A stretch of DNA of 35,426 bases from Halobiforma nitratireducens JCM 10879 (GCF_000337895.1 NZ_AOMA01000096.1:1-35426), one strand, 5' to 3'. Positions 16,682 to 23,976 are shown, counted from the first letter of the stretch. The notes: generated by a model not told the origin, from the sequence alone. Translations and numbers: made by a program.

Positions 16682-17106
16682 TACCCGCTTCAAGTGACCG
16701 CGAGGATTCAAGGGTTTGGGTTTGGGTGCCGCGTTGCGCTTCGAGTCGGCCTCGAGTTGCTCGAGGCGGTCGTGGAGCTGCTCGAGGGAGGGGTGGAGCT
16801 GCTGGTGGTTGGCCTGGGATTGCTGGTGGTTGGCTGATGACTGCTGGTGGTTGGCTGGCGAGGCATCCGTCTCAGTGGGGTGGTCTGCTGGCATCGATTG
16901 GAAAGTGGGGAGGCGCGGCTGGCGAGCGATACGCTGGGGCCGGTCGTGGCCGTCGGAGACCGCCTGCTGGCAGACTGGCCAGCGTGGCAGTGGGCAGAGA
17001 CAGTCGTGGGCAGCGACAGGAACGGGTCCCTCCAGGTGACTATCAGCACAGTCGTCGGACTCGAGGCGGCTGCCCCGACAGTCGTCGGGGGTCCCCGGGG
17101 TTGCCA
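16682..17106. other. Non-coding gap upstream of lysA, left edge of the accessory block
   Basis: No convincing gene lies in these 425 bases. They contain the 21-bp repeat at 16800-16862 and a GC-rich stretch. The minus-strand frame of lysA runs through, but its composition does not look like a conserved protein. Any lysA promoter now in use must lie here, because dapD is far away. Confidence 0.5.
16800..16862. repeat. 21-bp tandem repeat, three copies
   Basis: Three consecutive 21-bp units share the core TGCTGGTGGTTGGC. Read on the minus strand in frame with lysA they give a seven-residue repeat around ANHQQ, followed by SLEQLHDRLEQLEAD, which has leucine spacing like a short coiled coil. Confidence 0.75.
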
Positions 17107-17901
17107 CTACGACCCGGCGAAGTAGCCGCCGGATCGACCGGCGGGGCCGTGCAGGCGGACGGCGAGATTCGAGATGAGGAGCCGGCTGGTTTCTCGCCAC
17201 TCGCCGTCGCGACGTTCGTGGGTGATCCGACGTGCGTCCTCGGTGTCGTCGCTCTCGCCGGCATCGTCATCGGTACCGTCCGCCCCGGTCACGCGGTAGG
17301 TCACGCGCTGGCGACGGCCGTCCATCGTCGTGTACTCGACCGTGAGTTCGAACGTGGCCGGGGAAGTCGTCTCGCGGCCCCCGTCGGTCGCTAGCCGCGG
17401 CTCGAGCTCGTCCAGCAGGCGTCTGCCGTCGCCGTCGTGGGTGTCGGTTCCGTCAGCCGTGTCGATCCCGTGGTTGGTGTTGCTCTCGTGGTCGGTGTTG
17501 TACCCGTCAGCTGTGTCATCCCCGTCGTCACCCTCGAGAGCGACACCGCACTCGAGGCGGGCGGCACACGTTCGGCAGTGAGAGCCGTCGGGCGTGACGA
17601 CCCCTTTCCAGTCCGTACAGCCCGGCGCGTCGCAGGAATAGGGTTCGTGGTTCGCGGGCTCGGCCGGTCGGCTCGAGCGGGCGCGTCGATCGCGATCGGA
17701 CGCGTCTCGAGTGCCTGGTGTCGTGTATTGGGGTGGGTTATCGGCTCGAGTCGTCGCACACGAGCGGCAGGCGGGCTCGTTGCGCCGGTCGTCGTACCCG
17801 TGCGGGGTCGCGCCGCAAGCGCAGCGAGCGTCAGATCTTTTGGGTGGTGATGCCTCTTGCCGTGTGTGGGGCGTAGACCCCACGTTAACTCCTGAGTTCA
17901 T
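17107..17901 (-). CDS. Zinc-ribbon protein of unknown function
   Basis: A 264-residue acidic protein with two clusters of four cysteines each: C27, C29, C45 and C48 (CACGATPHGYDDRRNEPACRSC), and C90, C95, C109 and C112. Each could hold one zinc ion. Between residues 123 and 160 is a low-complexity D/T/G/N stretch, and the C-terminal part (about 170-255) has alternating charged beta-like segments. It looks like the small zinc-finger proteins common in haloarchaeal proviruses and plasmids, possibly nucleic-acid binding, but I recognise no family. The upstream region has repeated TAACTCCT elements that may be operators. Confidence 0.6.
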   Translation of the reverse strand: MNSGVNVGSTPHTRQEASPPKRSDARCACGATPHGYDDRRNEPACRSCATTRADNPPQYTTPGTRDASDRDRRARSSRPAEPANHEPYSCDAPGCTDWKGVVTPDGSHCRTCAARLECGVALEGDDGDDTADGYNTDHESNTNHGIDTADGTDTHDGDGRRLLDELEPRLATDGGRETTSPATFELTVEYTTMDGRRQRVTYRVTGADGTDDDAGESDDTEDARRITHERRDGEWRETSRLLISNLAVRLHGPAGRSGGYFAGS

Positions 17902-17996
17902 ACTGACTCCGAGGAGTTACCTTCTGGGCGGCGTGCCAGCGCCGCCCGATCTCACAGACCGACAAGAGCCATCTTCAGCCGAGTTGATAACTCCTC
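17886..17996. promoter_or_regulatory. Repeated TAACTCCT/AGGAGTTA boxes
   Basis: TAACTCCTG (17886-17894), its inverted form GAGGAGTTA (17911-17919) and TAACTCCTC (17988-17996) flank the start codon of the zinc-ribbon gene. The last box overlaps a small palindrome, GAGTT-GAT-AACTC (17981-17993). This is a candidate multi-site operator for the zinc-ribbon gene and perhaps for the divergent winged-helix gene. Confidence 0.45.
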
Positions 17997-18095
17997 ACAG
18001 ATCACTAATGACCTAACGTTGCATAAATGTACTGCTGTGTCTAAAAGGCACTATCCGGGTCAAATAGGGGTGAATACGGCGTAAAGGGTACGCGA

Positions 18096-18416
18096 ATGCG
18101 AAAATCTGGGTCATGGATGACGATCTGGGACGATCGTATACTCGAGTACATACGAGAAGAGGAGTCAGGGTCGCCTAAGGAACTCGATGAGAGTGGATAC
18201 GTACGAGTCTCTAAATCGCATATCTCTCGTCGTCTTCGGAAGCTTGCAGAGCATGGGTTGTTACGACACCTCGGAAACGGAGTCTATGTAATCACAGATC
18301 AAGGTGAGGCCTATCTTGATGGCAAATTAGACACGAGCACTGATGCATCCGAATTCTCACTCGATACGTCAGAAAGCACTAATAGTGGGTCGGAAAGATC
18401 GGATCACGCTGAGTGA
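18096..18416 (+). CDS. Winged-helix regulator of the PhiH1-repressor type
   Basis: A 106-residue DNA-binding protein. MRKSGSWMTIWDDRILEYI begins a winged helix with recognition segment VSKSHISRRLRKLAEHGLL and wing LGNGVYVITDQGEAYLDGKL. This architecture matches the haloarchaeal virus PhiH1-repressor-like family common in proviruses and plasmids. The C-terminal 30 residues are a serine/threonine-rich acidic tail. Codon use is more AT-rich than in the core genes. It lies next to a broken integrase and divergent from the zinc-ribbon gene, so it is probably the regulator of a decayed mobile element. Confidence 0.8.
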   Translation: MRKSGSWMTIWDDRILEYIREEESGSPKELDESGYVRVSKSHISRRLRKLAEHGLLRHLGNGVYVITDQGEAYLDGKLDTSTDASEFSLDTSESTNSGSERSDHAE

Positions 18417-18451
18417 GTCAATGGCGACGAGGAAACGCAACGTAGACGCAC

Positions 18452-18793
18452 TCAATGACCCGTACTCGAGACTTCAACGAGTGACGAGTTGGCCGGCGCG
18501 TCGCGATAGTCGTCGATCGTGCGGATGGTCGTCGCAAGATCTTGCGGGACCGGCGTCTCTCGGAACTGGTCGCCTTTCCTGTGCAAAATCTGGAGCATCG
18601 TTCCAGCGTCAGTATCGACGATGTCCTCGGGAACAACGTCGAGCACTTCGTGTGATCGGAGCCCGCAGCGCGCCCCGAGCGCGAAGGCGATCCGCTGCTG
18701 GGTTCCATCGGCAGCCTCGAGAAGTGCCGTCACTTCGTCCTGACTGAGCCACACCTTCATGTCGTCGCGCTTCTCGTGCTGTTGGGGATTCAT
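18452..18793 (-). pseudogene. Truncated tyrosine recombinase (XerC/D-like integrase)
   Basis: The 113-residue frame keeps only the start of the catalytic domain: MKVWLSQDEVTALLEAAD, then ALGARCGLRSHEVLDV with the box I arginine (R46), then FRETPVPQDLATTIRTIDDY. The box II H-x-x-R, the histidine or tryptophan and the nucleophilic tyrosine are missing, and so is the core-binding domain. The sequence ends shortly before the winged-helix gene, so the 3' half appears deleted. It indicates an integrative element that can no longer move by itself. Confidence 0.75.
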
Positions 18794-18933
18794 GTGTCCG
18801 TGATGCCTGTATTCCGGACAAAAACCGCCAGCAATCTAGTTTTTTCGGTGGTGCTCGAGGGCCGAATCGGGGTGATTCTGTCCGAGAGCTACGGAGCTCT
18901 CAGACAAGCCGCTGCATCGTGACCTATGCGTAT

Positions 18934-19134
18934 TTAGCGGGCTGGGTTAGCGAGTGCTAAGAACTCTAACGTGATGAGCGCTATCAAACAAACGACAATG
19001 AACTGCCCTACGACTTCTATATTTCCAGCAGCCCTCTCGTTCAGAGCAATCTGAAGCGCATCAACAAGGATCAGCACGATAATTAGAGCAGTCTCTGCAC
19101 CAGCGATTCCAAAAACCGCCATAATTTGTTTCAT
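18934..19134 (-). CDS. Small two-helix membrane protein
   Basis: A 66-residue protein that is nearly all membrane: hydrophobic segments at about residues 4-29 (with ETALIIVLILVDALQIAL) and 42-62 (VVGQFIVVCLIALITLEFLA), joined by a polar loop NERAAGNIEV. It lies downstream of the toxin and SUKH genes on the same strand, 166 bases after the SUKH stop, in AT-rich DNA. Function unknown; it could belong to the toxin module or be independent. The coding call rests on the hydrophobic pattern and on an ATG preceded by AT-rich sequence. Confidence 0.55.
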   Translation of the reverse strand: MKQIMAVFGIAGAETALIIVLILVDALQIALNERAAGNIEVVGQFIVVCLIALITLEFLALANPAR

Positions 19135-19300
19135 ATATAGATATATTCAATTCACTAACTAATAAAGTCTGATGTGGGTTCATGAACCCACCAAATAACT
19201 AAAGGAGGATCTCCGATTATGTCGTACTTCTCGGACATGTTGTGCTCAACGTTACGTACTTCTTGGGCGATCTGTGACCGTAATCTGCTATTGGAAGTAG

Positions 19301-19771
19301 TCAGTCGCGTTTCTCCCCTTTGTTTCTGATTTCGTTGAACAACCACTCGGAGAATGTATCGGCGACCAGTTCCGGTTCGGTATCTTCCATGTAGAGATAA
19401 ACCGGCGGATCGTCGCCGTCTTCGGTGTTGAAAAACCAGAACGAGGACCCCTGTAGCCCACGAAAGACGAAATCGGTTTCCTTCAGTGAGAATTCGAGAT
19501 CGTCCCACCGTTCGATGCTGTCTTCGGCAAATTCCCGCTGATACTTCGGAGCGGGATAGGTGAACTCACTGCCCCGAAGAAACCCGTTGGTGCTCTTTCC
19601 GATGTGGAGCATACAGGATCTGTACGCCGCTGGGAGTTCAACGCCGAATTCAGCTTCCAGTTGCGCGAGCTCCTCGGTGGTACAGCCTTCGATCTCGTTT
19701 GTCGGTCCATAGCCGTGCTCGGCCAGCAATTCCAGGGCTCTTTCACCGACTGTGTTTGATTCTTCTGGCAT
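19301..19771 (-). CDS. SMI1/KNR4 (SUKH) family immunity protein
   Basis: A 156-residue SUKH-superfamily protein. The N-terminal signature is visible as IEGCTTEELAQLEAEFGVELPAAYRSCMLH (about 27-57), followed by NGFLRGSEFTYP, and later SSFWFFNTEDGDDPPVYLYM and a terminal helix FSEWLFNEI. SUKH proteins commonly act as immunity proteins for polymorphic toxins, including nucleases and deaminases. It starts one base after the stop of the DUF4157 toxin, and its likely ribosome site (GAGGT) lies in the last toxin codons, so the two are translationally coupled. It is predicted to bind and neutralise the toxin C-terminal domain in the cytoplasm. Confidence 0.85.
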   Translation of the reverse strand: MPEESNTVGERALELLAEHGYGPTNEIEGCTTEELAQLEAEFGVELPAAYRSCMLHIGKSTNGFLRGSEFTYPAPKYQREFAEDSIERWDDLEFSLKETDFVFRGLQGSSFWFFNTEDGDDPPVYLYMEDTEPELVADTFSEWLFNEIRNKGEKRD

Positions 19772-19772
19772 G

Positions 19773-21101
19773 TTAGTTTGACCTCATATCTGGGTCGTGA
19801 CTCACCTTCACGTCTACACCAGTGTAGTCAGACTCGAATAGGTCGACGAGTTCGTCACAGCCTGCATCACAGGGAGGACGTTCGGTAAAGAGAAGGACCT
19901 CTCCTTCGGTTGTTTCAGGATCATATTCTTGAGCCACGTGTTCGAGGAGTTTGGGTTCGGTACACCACATAGCAGCAGGATCCATATTATTCTCGTCACT
20001 CCGATGGTCGTAGTGACGTTCGTCTTTGTAGGGTCCTGGTAATAACGGATTTTTCTCTTCGTCTTCGTTCGACCGGCGTTTCCCGCTCGCAACGGCTACT
20101 GTCAACGTTGATTCGTTCAGACGGAGGATAGCAAATGAGACGTTTTGCTTGACTGAATGCGGTGGGTCTGTATTGTCCCGTTCTGGCAACCCGTCGATCT
20201 GTTTTCGCATATTTTCGGTCACTGTTCGTCCGACTTCGGAATTGATGGTCCCATCGCCATCAACGATGTCAGCGTTGCCGTCGATATAGTCCCGAATATC
20301 GAACAGTTCGGCGAGTTCATTGAGCGATTTGTTTGCTTTTGGAGTCCGTTGTATGTGGACATCGATACTAGCGATACTTTCCAGCCCGATTTCAGCCCCT
20401 TTCATCACCCGCTGGGCTTCTTTATCGGCCTCCCGTTCCAGTTGCGGATCGGGATCAACCTCGAGGTTGTTCCCTTCCTGGGGCATCATACTGACCGCCG
20501 CGCCGGTCTGCTGTTTGACGTGGGCGAGTTCGTGCGCTAACAGATGCTGCCCATCCGGACTCTCAGGATCGAACTCGCCAGAATTAAAGACGATGTCGTT
20601 GCCGCAGGTGAACGCTTTCGCGTCGATCGCCTCTGCTGCTTCCGCTGCCTTCGTACCCGTATGGATGCGAACGCTCGAGAAATCTGCATCCATTCGCTCC
20701 TCGAAGGTGCGCTGAAGCGGCTGGTTCAACTGTTTTCCGCCATCGCCGAGCACGTCGAGAACCGTCTCAGGGACCTCGTCCCGGGTGGTGTCAGTTCCCT
20801 CAAGCGCCCGTTGAATCTGATGTTCGCGTTTCGTCTCGAGATTAGCGACACCGCCTAGAGCCGTCTCGTGATCGTTGACAACTGGCTCGGGAGCCGCCGT
20901 GGCGTCCCCGACCAGTGGATCCGTGACTGCTCCTGGTGGATTCTTGACGACCGGATCCGTTAGAACCCCAGCCTGACTCTTCGGCGACCGCTGGGCCCCC
21001 CGTCCGCTTCTTGAGTCCGTCGTAGAGTCGGTCTTCGAGTCCGATTCGGATTTGGAACTGTCCGAATTGGTACTTGAGCATCGTTTTTTCTTCTTTTTCA
21101 T
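19773..21101 (-). CDS. DUF4157 (eCIS-core) polymorphic toxin with putative C-terminal deaminase domain
   Basis: A 442-residue protein in three parts. Residues 1-40 are a Lys then Ser/Asp-rich tail without a signal peptide. Residues about 125-235 are a DUF4157 domain: LNQPLQRTFEERMDADFSSV, then IHTGTKAAEAAEAIDAKAFT and a zincin motif H190-E191-x-x-H194 (HLLAHELAHVKQQ), with LEREADKEAQRVM supplying a likely third ligand. Residues about 318-437 look like a cytidine-deaminase-like toxin: two strands, then WCTEPKLLEH (C380, E382) and TERPPCDAGCDELVDLF (C411, C415). DUF4157 is known from proteins linked to contractile injection systems and polymorphic toxins. The SUKH gene follows directly. The deaminase call is inference. 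Confidence 0.75.
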   Translation of the reverse strand: MKKKKKRCSSTNSDSSKSESDSKTDSTTDSRSGRGAQRSPKSQAGVLTDPVVKNPPGAVTDPLVGDATAAPEPVVNDHETALGGVANLETKREHQIQRALEGTDTTRDEVPETVLDVLGDGGKQLNQPLQRTFEERMDADFSSVRIHTGTKAAEAAEAIDAKAFTCGNDIVFNSGEFDPESPDGQHLLAHELAHVKQQTGAAVSMMPQEGNNLEVDPDPQLEREADKEAQRVMKGAEIGLESIASIDVHIQRTPKANKSLNELAELFDIRDYIDGNADIVDGDGTINSEVGRTVTENMRKQIDGLPERDNTDPPHSVKQNVSFAILRLNESTLTVAVASGKRRSNEDEEKNPLLPGPYKDERHYDHRSDENNMDPAAMWCTEPKLLEHVAQEYDPETTEGEVLLFTERPPCDAGCDELVDLFESDYTGVDVKVSHDPDMRSN

Positions 21102-21108
21102 CTATCGT

Positions 21109-21115
21109 CCCTCCT
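21109..21115 (-). promoter_or_regulatory. Strong Shine-Dalgarno before the toxin gene
   Basis: AGGAGGG lies seven bases before the toxin ATG on the minus strand. It supports the chosen start. A TATA-like run (ATATTATATTA, about 21186-21199) further upstream predicts a leader of some 60 nt, unlike the leaderless promoters of most genes here. Confidence 0.65.
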
Positions 21116-21290
21116 GTAGCGTTCTCCCGAACCGAGTCCAGTTCAGCTGGGGCCCACGAGTCATTTGCTTCTGGTTCATTCTATCGTAATATAATATTTT
21201 CCTATCGGACTATGTGTACTCCAGTTTAAACGTATAGGCCCCACCGGTGGTTCGACCGTTCTCGAGCGCGTTCGAGGGTAGTCGCCCCGT

Positions 21291-21488
21291 TTATGCTACA
21301 CTTTTCGGGTAGTCGTTCGGATCGATCACAGATACTTCCCACGTCCCTGCATCTGTCTGCGTCACCCGTACCGGCTGATCTTTTACGTTCCCGTCCTCGT
21401 CAACCAATCCAAGCGCCCGAAGCTCGCTCTTCGGGAGCACGACACCGCCCGACGTACGACCAACTTGTGTCAACTGGTGGATCGGCAT
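21291..21488 (-). CDS. Small AbrB/SpoVT-like DNA-binding protein
   Basis: A 65-residue protein with a swapped-hairpin look: TQVGRTSGGVVLPKSELRALGL, then VRVTQTDAGTWEVSVID. This arrangement is typical of AbrB-like antitoxin or regulator proteins, although the match is by pattern only. ATG 21488 was chosen; the frame runs upstream without a better start. A TATA-like TTTAAACA sits about 30 nt upstream, and a perfect 7-bp inverted repeat lies just beyond it. It is divergent from the 119-residue gene, with which it may form a regulated pair. Confidence 0.6.
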   Translation of the reverse strand: MPIHQLTQVGRTSGGVVLPKSELRALGLVDEDGNVKDQPVRVTQTDAGTWEVSVIDPNDYPKSVA

Positions 21489-21524
21489 GGTACATCCTAC
21501 CTGGTGCTGAAACCGTTTAAACAT

Positions 21525-21546
21525 TAGTCTCACCAGTACGAGACTA
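21525..21546. promoter_or_regulatory. Inverted repeat in the AbrB-like divergent promoter
   Basis: TAGTCTC, an 8-base spacer, then GAGACTA form a perfect 7-bp inverted repeat. It sits upstream of the TATA-like box of the AbrB-like gene and about 45 bases before the divergent ATG at 21590. It is a good candidate operator for one or both genes. Confidence 0.45.
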
Positions 21547-21589
21547 TGATATTCCGGACTGCTATCAACTTCCTCGAGTCCGTTCAGAT

Positions 21590-21949
21590 ATGGGTTCGAC
21601 TGACCCTCCACCCGAGAGTAGCAAAGAGATCGACGAGGTGTACCACGACCGGAACCTGCTCGCAATCGCTTTCGCGAGGGCGATCCGGATCACCTGGGGT
21701 TCGAACACCGCCGGCTGGTACTGGCACGACGGCTGGCCGGTGGTCTGGGTCGACACGCCCGCCGGGCAGAAGTCCTGGCACGTCACCCCCGACCTCGAGG
21801 ACATCTTCGACCGATCGTCCTTGAGTCCACCAGAGCCATGGATTGGGCAGCCGGCACCTGGCGGACTCGAAGGGCGAGCGTCGCTTCGGGAAGCACGACG
21901 ACGGAAGCACCGCAGCGCAAGCGAGGAGCGCAGCGAGGCGCGCGACTGA
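21590..21949 (+). CDS. Conserved-looking hypothetical protein
   Basis: A 119-residue protein of unknown function. The core (residues about 15-72) is rich in tryptophan and tyrosine: NLLAIAFARAIRITWG, then GWYWHDGWPVVWVDTPAG and SWHVTPDLEDIF. Short proteins of this look are frequent in haloarchaeal plasmids and proviruses. The last 40 residues are Arg/Ser/Glu-rich low complexity encoded by GCGAG-like repeats and may be extended readthrough of non-coding sequence. It is divergent from the AbrB-like gene. No signal peptide or membrane segment. Confidence 0.55.
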   Translation: MGSTDPPPESSKEIDEVYHDRNLLAIAFARAIRITWGSNTAGWYWHDGWPVVWVDTPAGQKSWHVTPDLEDIFDRSSLSPPEPWIGQPAPGGLEGRASLREARRRKHRSASEERSEARD

Positions 21950-22152
21950 AGCGACGCGAGGGCTTCGGAGGTAGGTTCACTGCGGTAGTCTGCTACTGCC
22001 AGGCCGATATCGTGGGCAACCTATGGTTGTGCATTTTATACGCTAAATGGTTGCACATAAACAAAGTTTCTGTCAGAATTATAGTCTATTTAACCAATAA
22101 TCTGCCTTCTTCTCAAACAGATTTATTTCTCATACGGAATATGCTGTGAGTC
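21950..22152. other. AT-rich intergenic segment
   Basis: Markedly lower GC than its surroundings, with no coding signal. A TATA-like ATTTATTT at 22121-22128 lies about 28 nt before the restriction-like gene start and is a plausible leaderless promoter. Confidence 0.5.
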
Positions 22153-23454
22153 ATGACTCGAGTGACCGCTGAACGATTTTTCGGCGGGACGGACCAGCGG
22201 ATTGAATATCTCCACTCCACTCTCCGATTCGTCTCGAGCCAGACCCCAACTGAACACGACCTAACCAACTGGATACTCGAGAACACGCCCGCAAACTCCA
22301 AATTAACCATCGAGAGAAACATCTCCTTTCTCGAGTCGATCGATCTCCTTGACCAGACCCCCGACGGCTACCAGCCCACGAACAAGGGCGAGGCCTTCTG
22401 GCGACACGACGAGCCCCTGGTAATGTACGAGGGGCTCGCAACGGCTGTCGACGGCTTCCGAGAAATCGCTCGAGCGATTCCGAACGGTCATCGAACGATC
22501 GACGCCATCCAGGACCACCTCCAGCAATCCTATCCCGATCACGAACTTCCGACAGGAGTCGTCTCGCGCCATCTCGAGTGGCTCGAGGCCCTCAACGTAG
22601 TCACCAACCGAGACGGAACCTATGCCATCCCGATCGAGGACGGCACGTTCGAGGTCGGTGAGACGTACAGCCGGTGGTTCATCCACGATGTCCTCGGGGG
22701 CGAACGATACAGAGGAATCTCGAGAACGAACGACCAGCCACTACTGTTCGTTTTCACTGGTGACGCCGGAGACGACCACGGCTACGAGGACGAGTTCCTC
22801 GAGGACGATACCTTCCTCTACACGGGTGAGGGAACCGTCGGCGATATGACGATGGACGACGGGAACGAAGCGATCCGGACCCACAAACAGAACGACGACA
22901 CACTCCATCTCTTCGAGAACACGGCCCTCCCCTGGATCGTCACCTACCTCGGCCAGTACGAGTACGTCGGCCACCGCAGGACGGAGTTACCCGACGAGAA
23001 CGGCGACTTGCGAGCGGCGTTTCGATTCCAATTAGCTCCCGTCGGCGGCACGGAGGTCGAACTCGAGACCACCCCAAACTCACTCTCGGAGCAGGAGCTC
23101 TTCGAAAAAGCAACGCAGAGCGCACCGACGCCAGCAGAACACGAACCCACGGCGACGTCCTCGAGCACCCGATCCTACCCCCGATCCGATATCGTCCGCA
23201 AATTCGCGCTGCGAGTCGCGGACGGCGTCTGCCAGGGCTGTGAGGAGGACGCCCCCTTCCTGAACGACCACAACGAGCCCTTCCTCGAGGTGCACCACCT
23301 CACGCGGCGGAGCGATGGCGGCCCGGACGCCCCGGCGAACGTGATCGCGCTGTGTCCGAACTGTCACCGACGGGTCCACGAGGGTCGTGACGGGGACGCG
23401 TTCAACCGCCGGCTGAAAGCGAAGGCCGCAGCGAGAACCGAAACCTACCGCTAA
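22153..23454 (+). CDS. Winged-helix/SRA-like/HNH endonuclease, candidate type IV restriction enzyme
   Basis: A 433-residue protein. Residues about 1-160 look like two winged-helix units (TNKGEAFWRHDEPL closes the first). Residues about 170-297 resemble an SRA/YDG-type PUA-like module as in ScoMcrA-like enzymes: RYRGIS, LLFVFTGDAGDDHGYEDEF, FLYTGEGTVGDM, NEAIRTH, LHLFE and YEYVGH. Residues 359-415 are an HNH nuclease with zinc cysteines C360, C363, C401 and C404 and core EVHHLTRRSDGGPDAPANVI (379-398). The combination suggests cleavage of modified foreign DNA. No methylase is adjacent, as expected for type IV systems. The phosphorothioate-binding domain of ScoMcrA is not evident; the winged helices occupy its place. 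Confidence 0.78.
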   Translation: MTRVTAERFFGGTDQRIEYLHSTLRFVSSQTPTEHDLTNWILENTPANSKLTIERNISFLESIDLLDQTPDGYQPTNKGEAFWRHDEPLVMYEGLATAVDGFREIARAIPNGHRTIDAIQDHLQQSYPDHELPTGVVSRHLEWLEALNVVTNRDGTYAIPIEDGTFEVGETYSRWFIHDVLGGERYRGISRTNDQPLLFVFTGDAGDDHGYEDEFLEDDTFLYTGEGTVGDMTMDDGNEAIRTHKQNDDTLHLFENTALPWIVTYLGQYEYVGHRRTELPDENGDLRAAFRFQLAPVGGTEVELETTPNSLSEQELFEKATQSAPTPAEHEPTATSSSTRSYPRSDIVRKFALRVADGVCQGCEEDAPFLNDHNEPFLEVHHLTRRSDGGPDAPANVIALCPNCHRRVHEGRDGDAFNRRLKAKAAARTETYR

Positions 23455-23586
23455 CGGACGGTCTCGAGCGACAGCCCGTCCAGTTGATCGGCCCCCGAGA
23501 ATTACGATCACTGTCGGCGGAGAGACGCCACACCGGTTCTCGATGACGGGGCACTTCGTCCTGTGTCGTATGGGTTCCCTGGAGCG

Positions 23587-23976
23587 TCAGTACGAACGCA
23601 CTGTGAGGCCGTCGATCCGCTCGAAGTGATCGACGTTTCTCGTCACGACCGGATAGTCGTGGACGAGTGCCGTCGCCGCGACCATGACGTCGGTCTCGTC
23701 GATCGGTTCGCCCGACGAAACGAGGTCCGCGTTGATTCGCCCCGCACGAATCGCACACTCCCGATCGAACGGGAGTTCGTTGACATCCGTGAGCAACTGC
23801 CGGACGCTCGACCGCTCGTCGTCCGTCGCGTCGGCGAGGTGAATCCCTTCGGAGAGCTCCATCACGGTGACGGCACTCACGAACGGTGTCCCCGTCGTAT
23901 CGACGTCTTCGATCAGGTCCGCAACGTCGCTCGAGCCCCGCAACACGTCGATGAGAAACGTCGAATCGAGGATCAT
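23587..23976 (-). CDS. vapC: VapC-type PIN-domain toxin ribonuclease
   Basis: A 129-residue PIN-domain protein predicted to cut RNA, typically tRNA or rRNA, when freed from its antitoxin. Conserved acidic residues are visible: D4 (MILDSTFLIDVL), E40 (SAVTVMELSEGIH), D93/D96 (PIDETDVMVAATAL) and D116 (VVTRNVDHFERI). Length is standard. The ATG overlaps the antitoxin stop by four bases (ATGA), so translation is coupled. The pair sits at the right edge of the accessory block beside dapD, with GC content like the core genes. Confidence 0.88.
   Translation of the reverse strand: MILDSTFLIDVLRGSSDVADLIEDVDTTGTPFVSAVTVMELSEGIHLADATDDERSSVRQLLTDVNELPFDRECAIRAGRINADLVSSGEPIDETDVMVAATALVHDYPVVTRNVDHFERIDGLTVRSY

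Noticed and set aside
18934..21101. Complete contractile injection system
   Set aside because: Only the effector-like DUF4157 protein is present; no sheath, tube, baseplate or ATPase genes are in the window.
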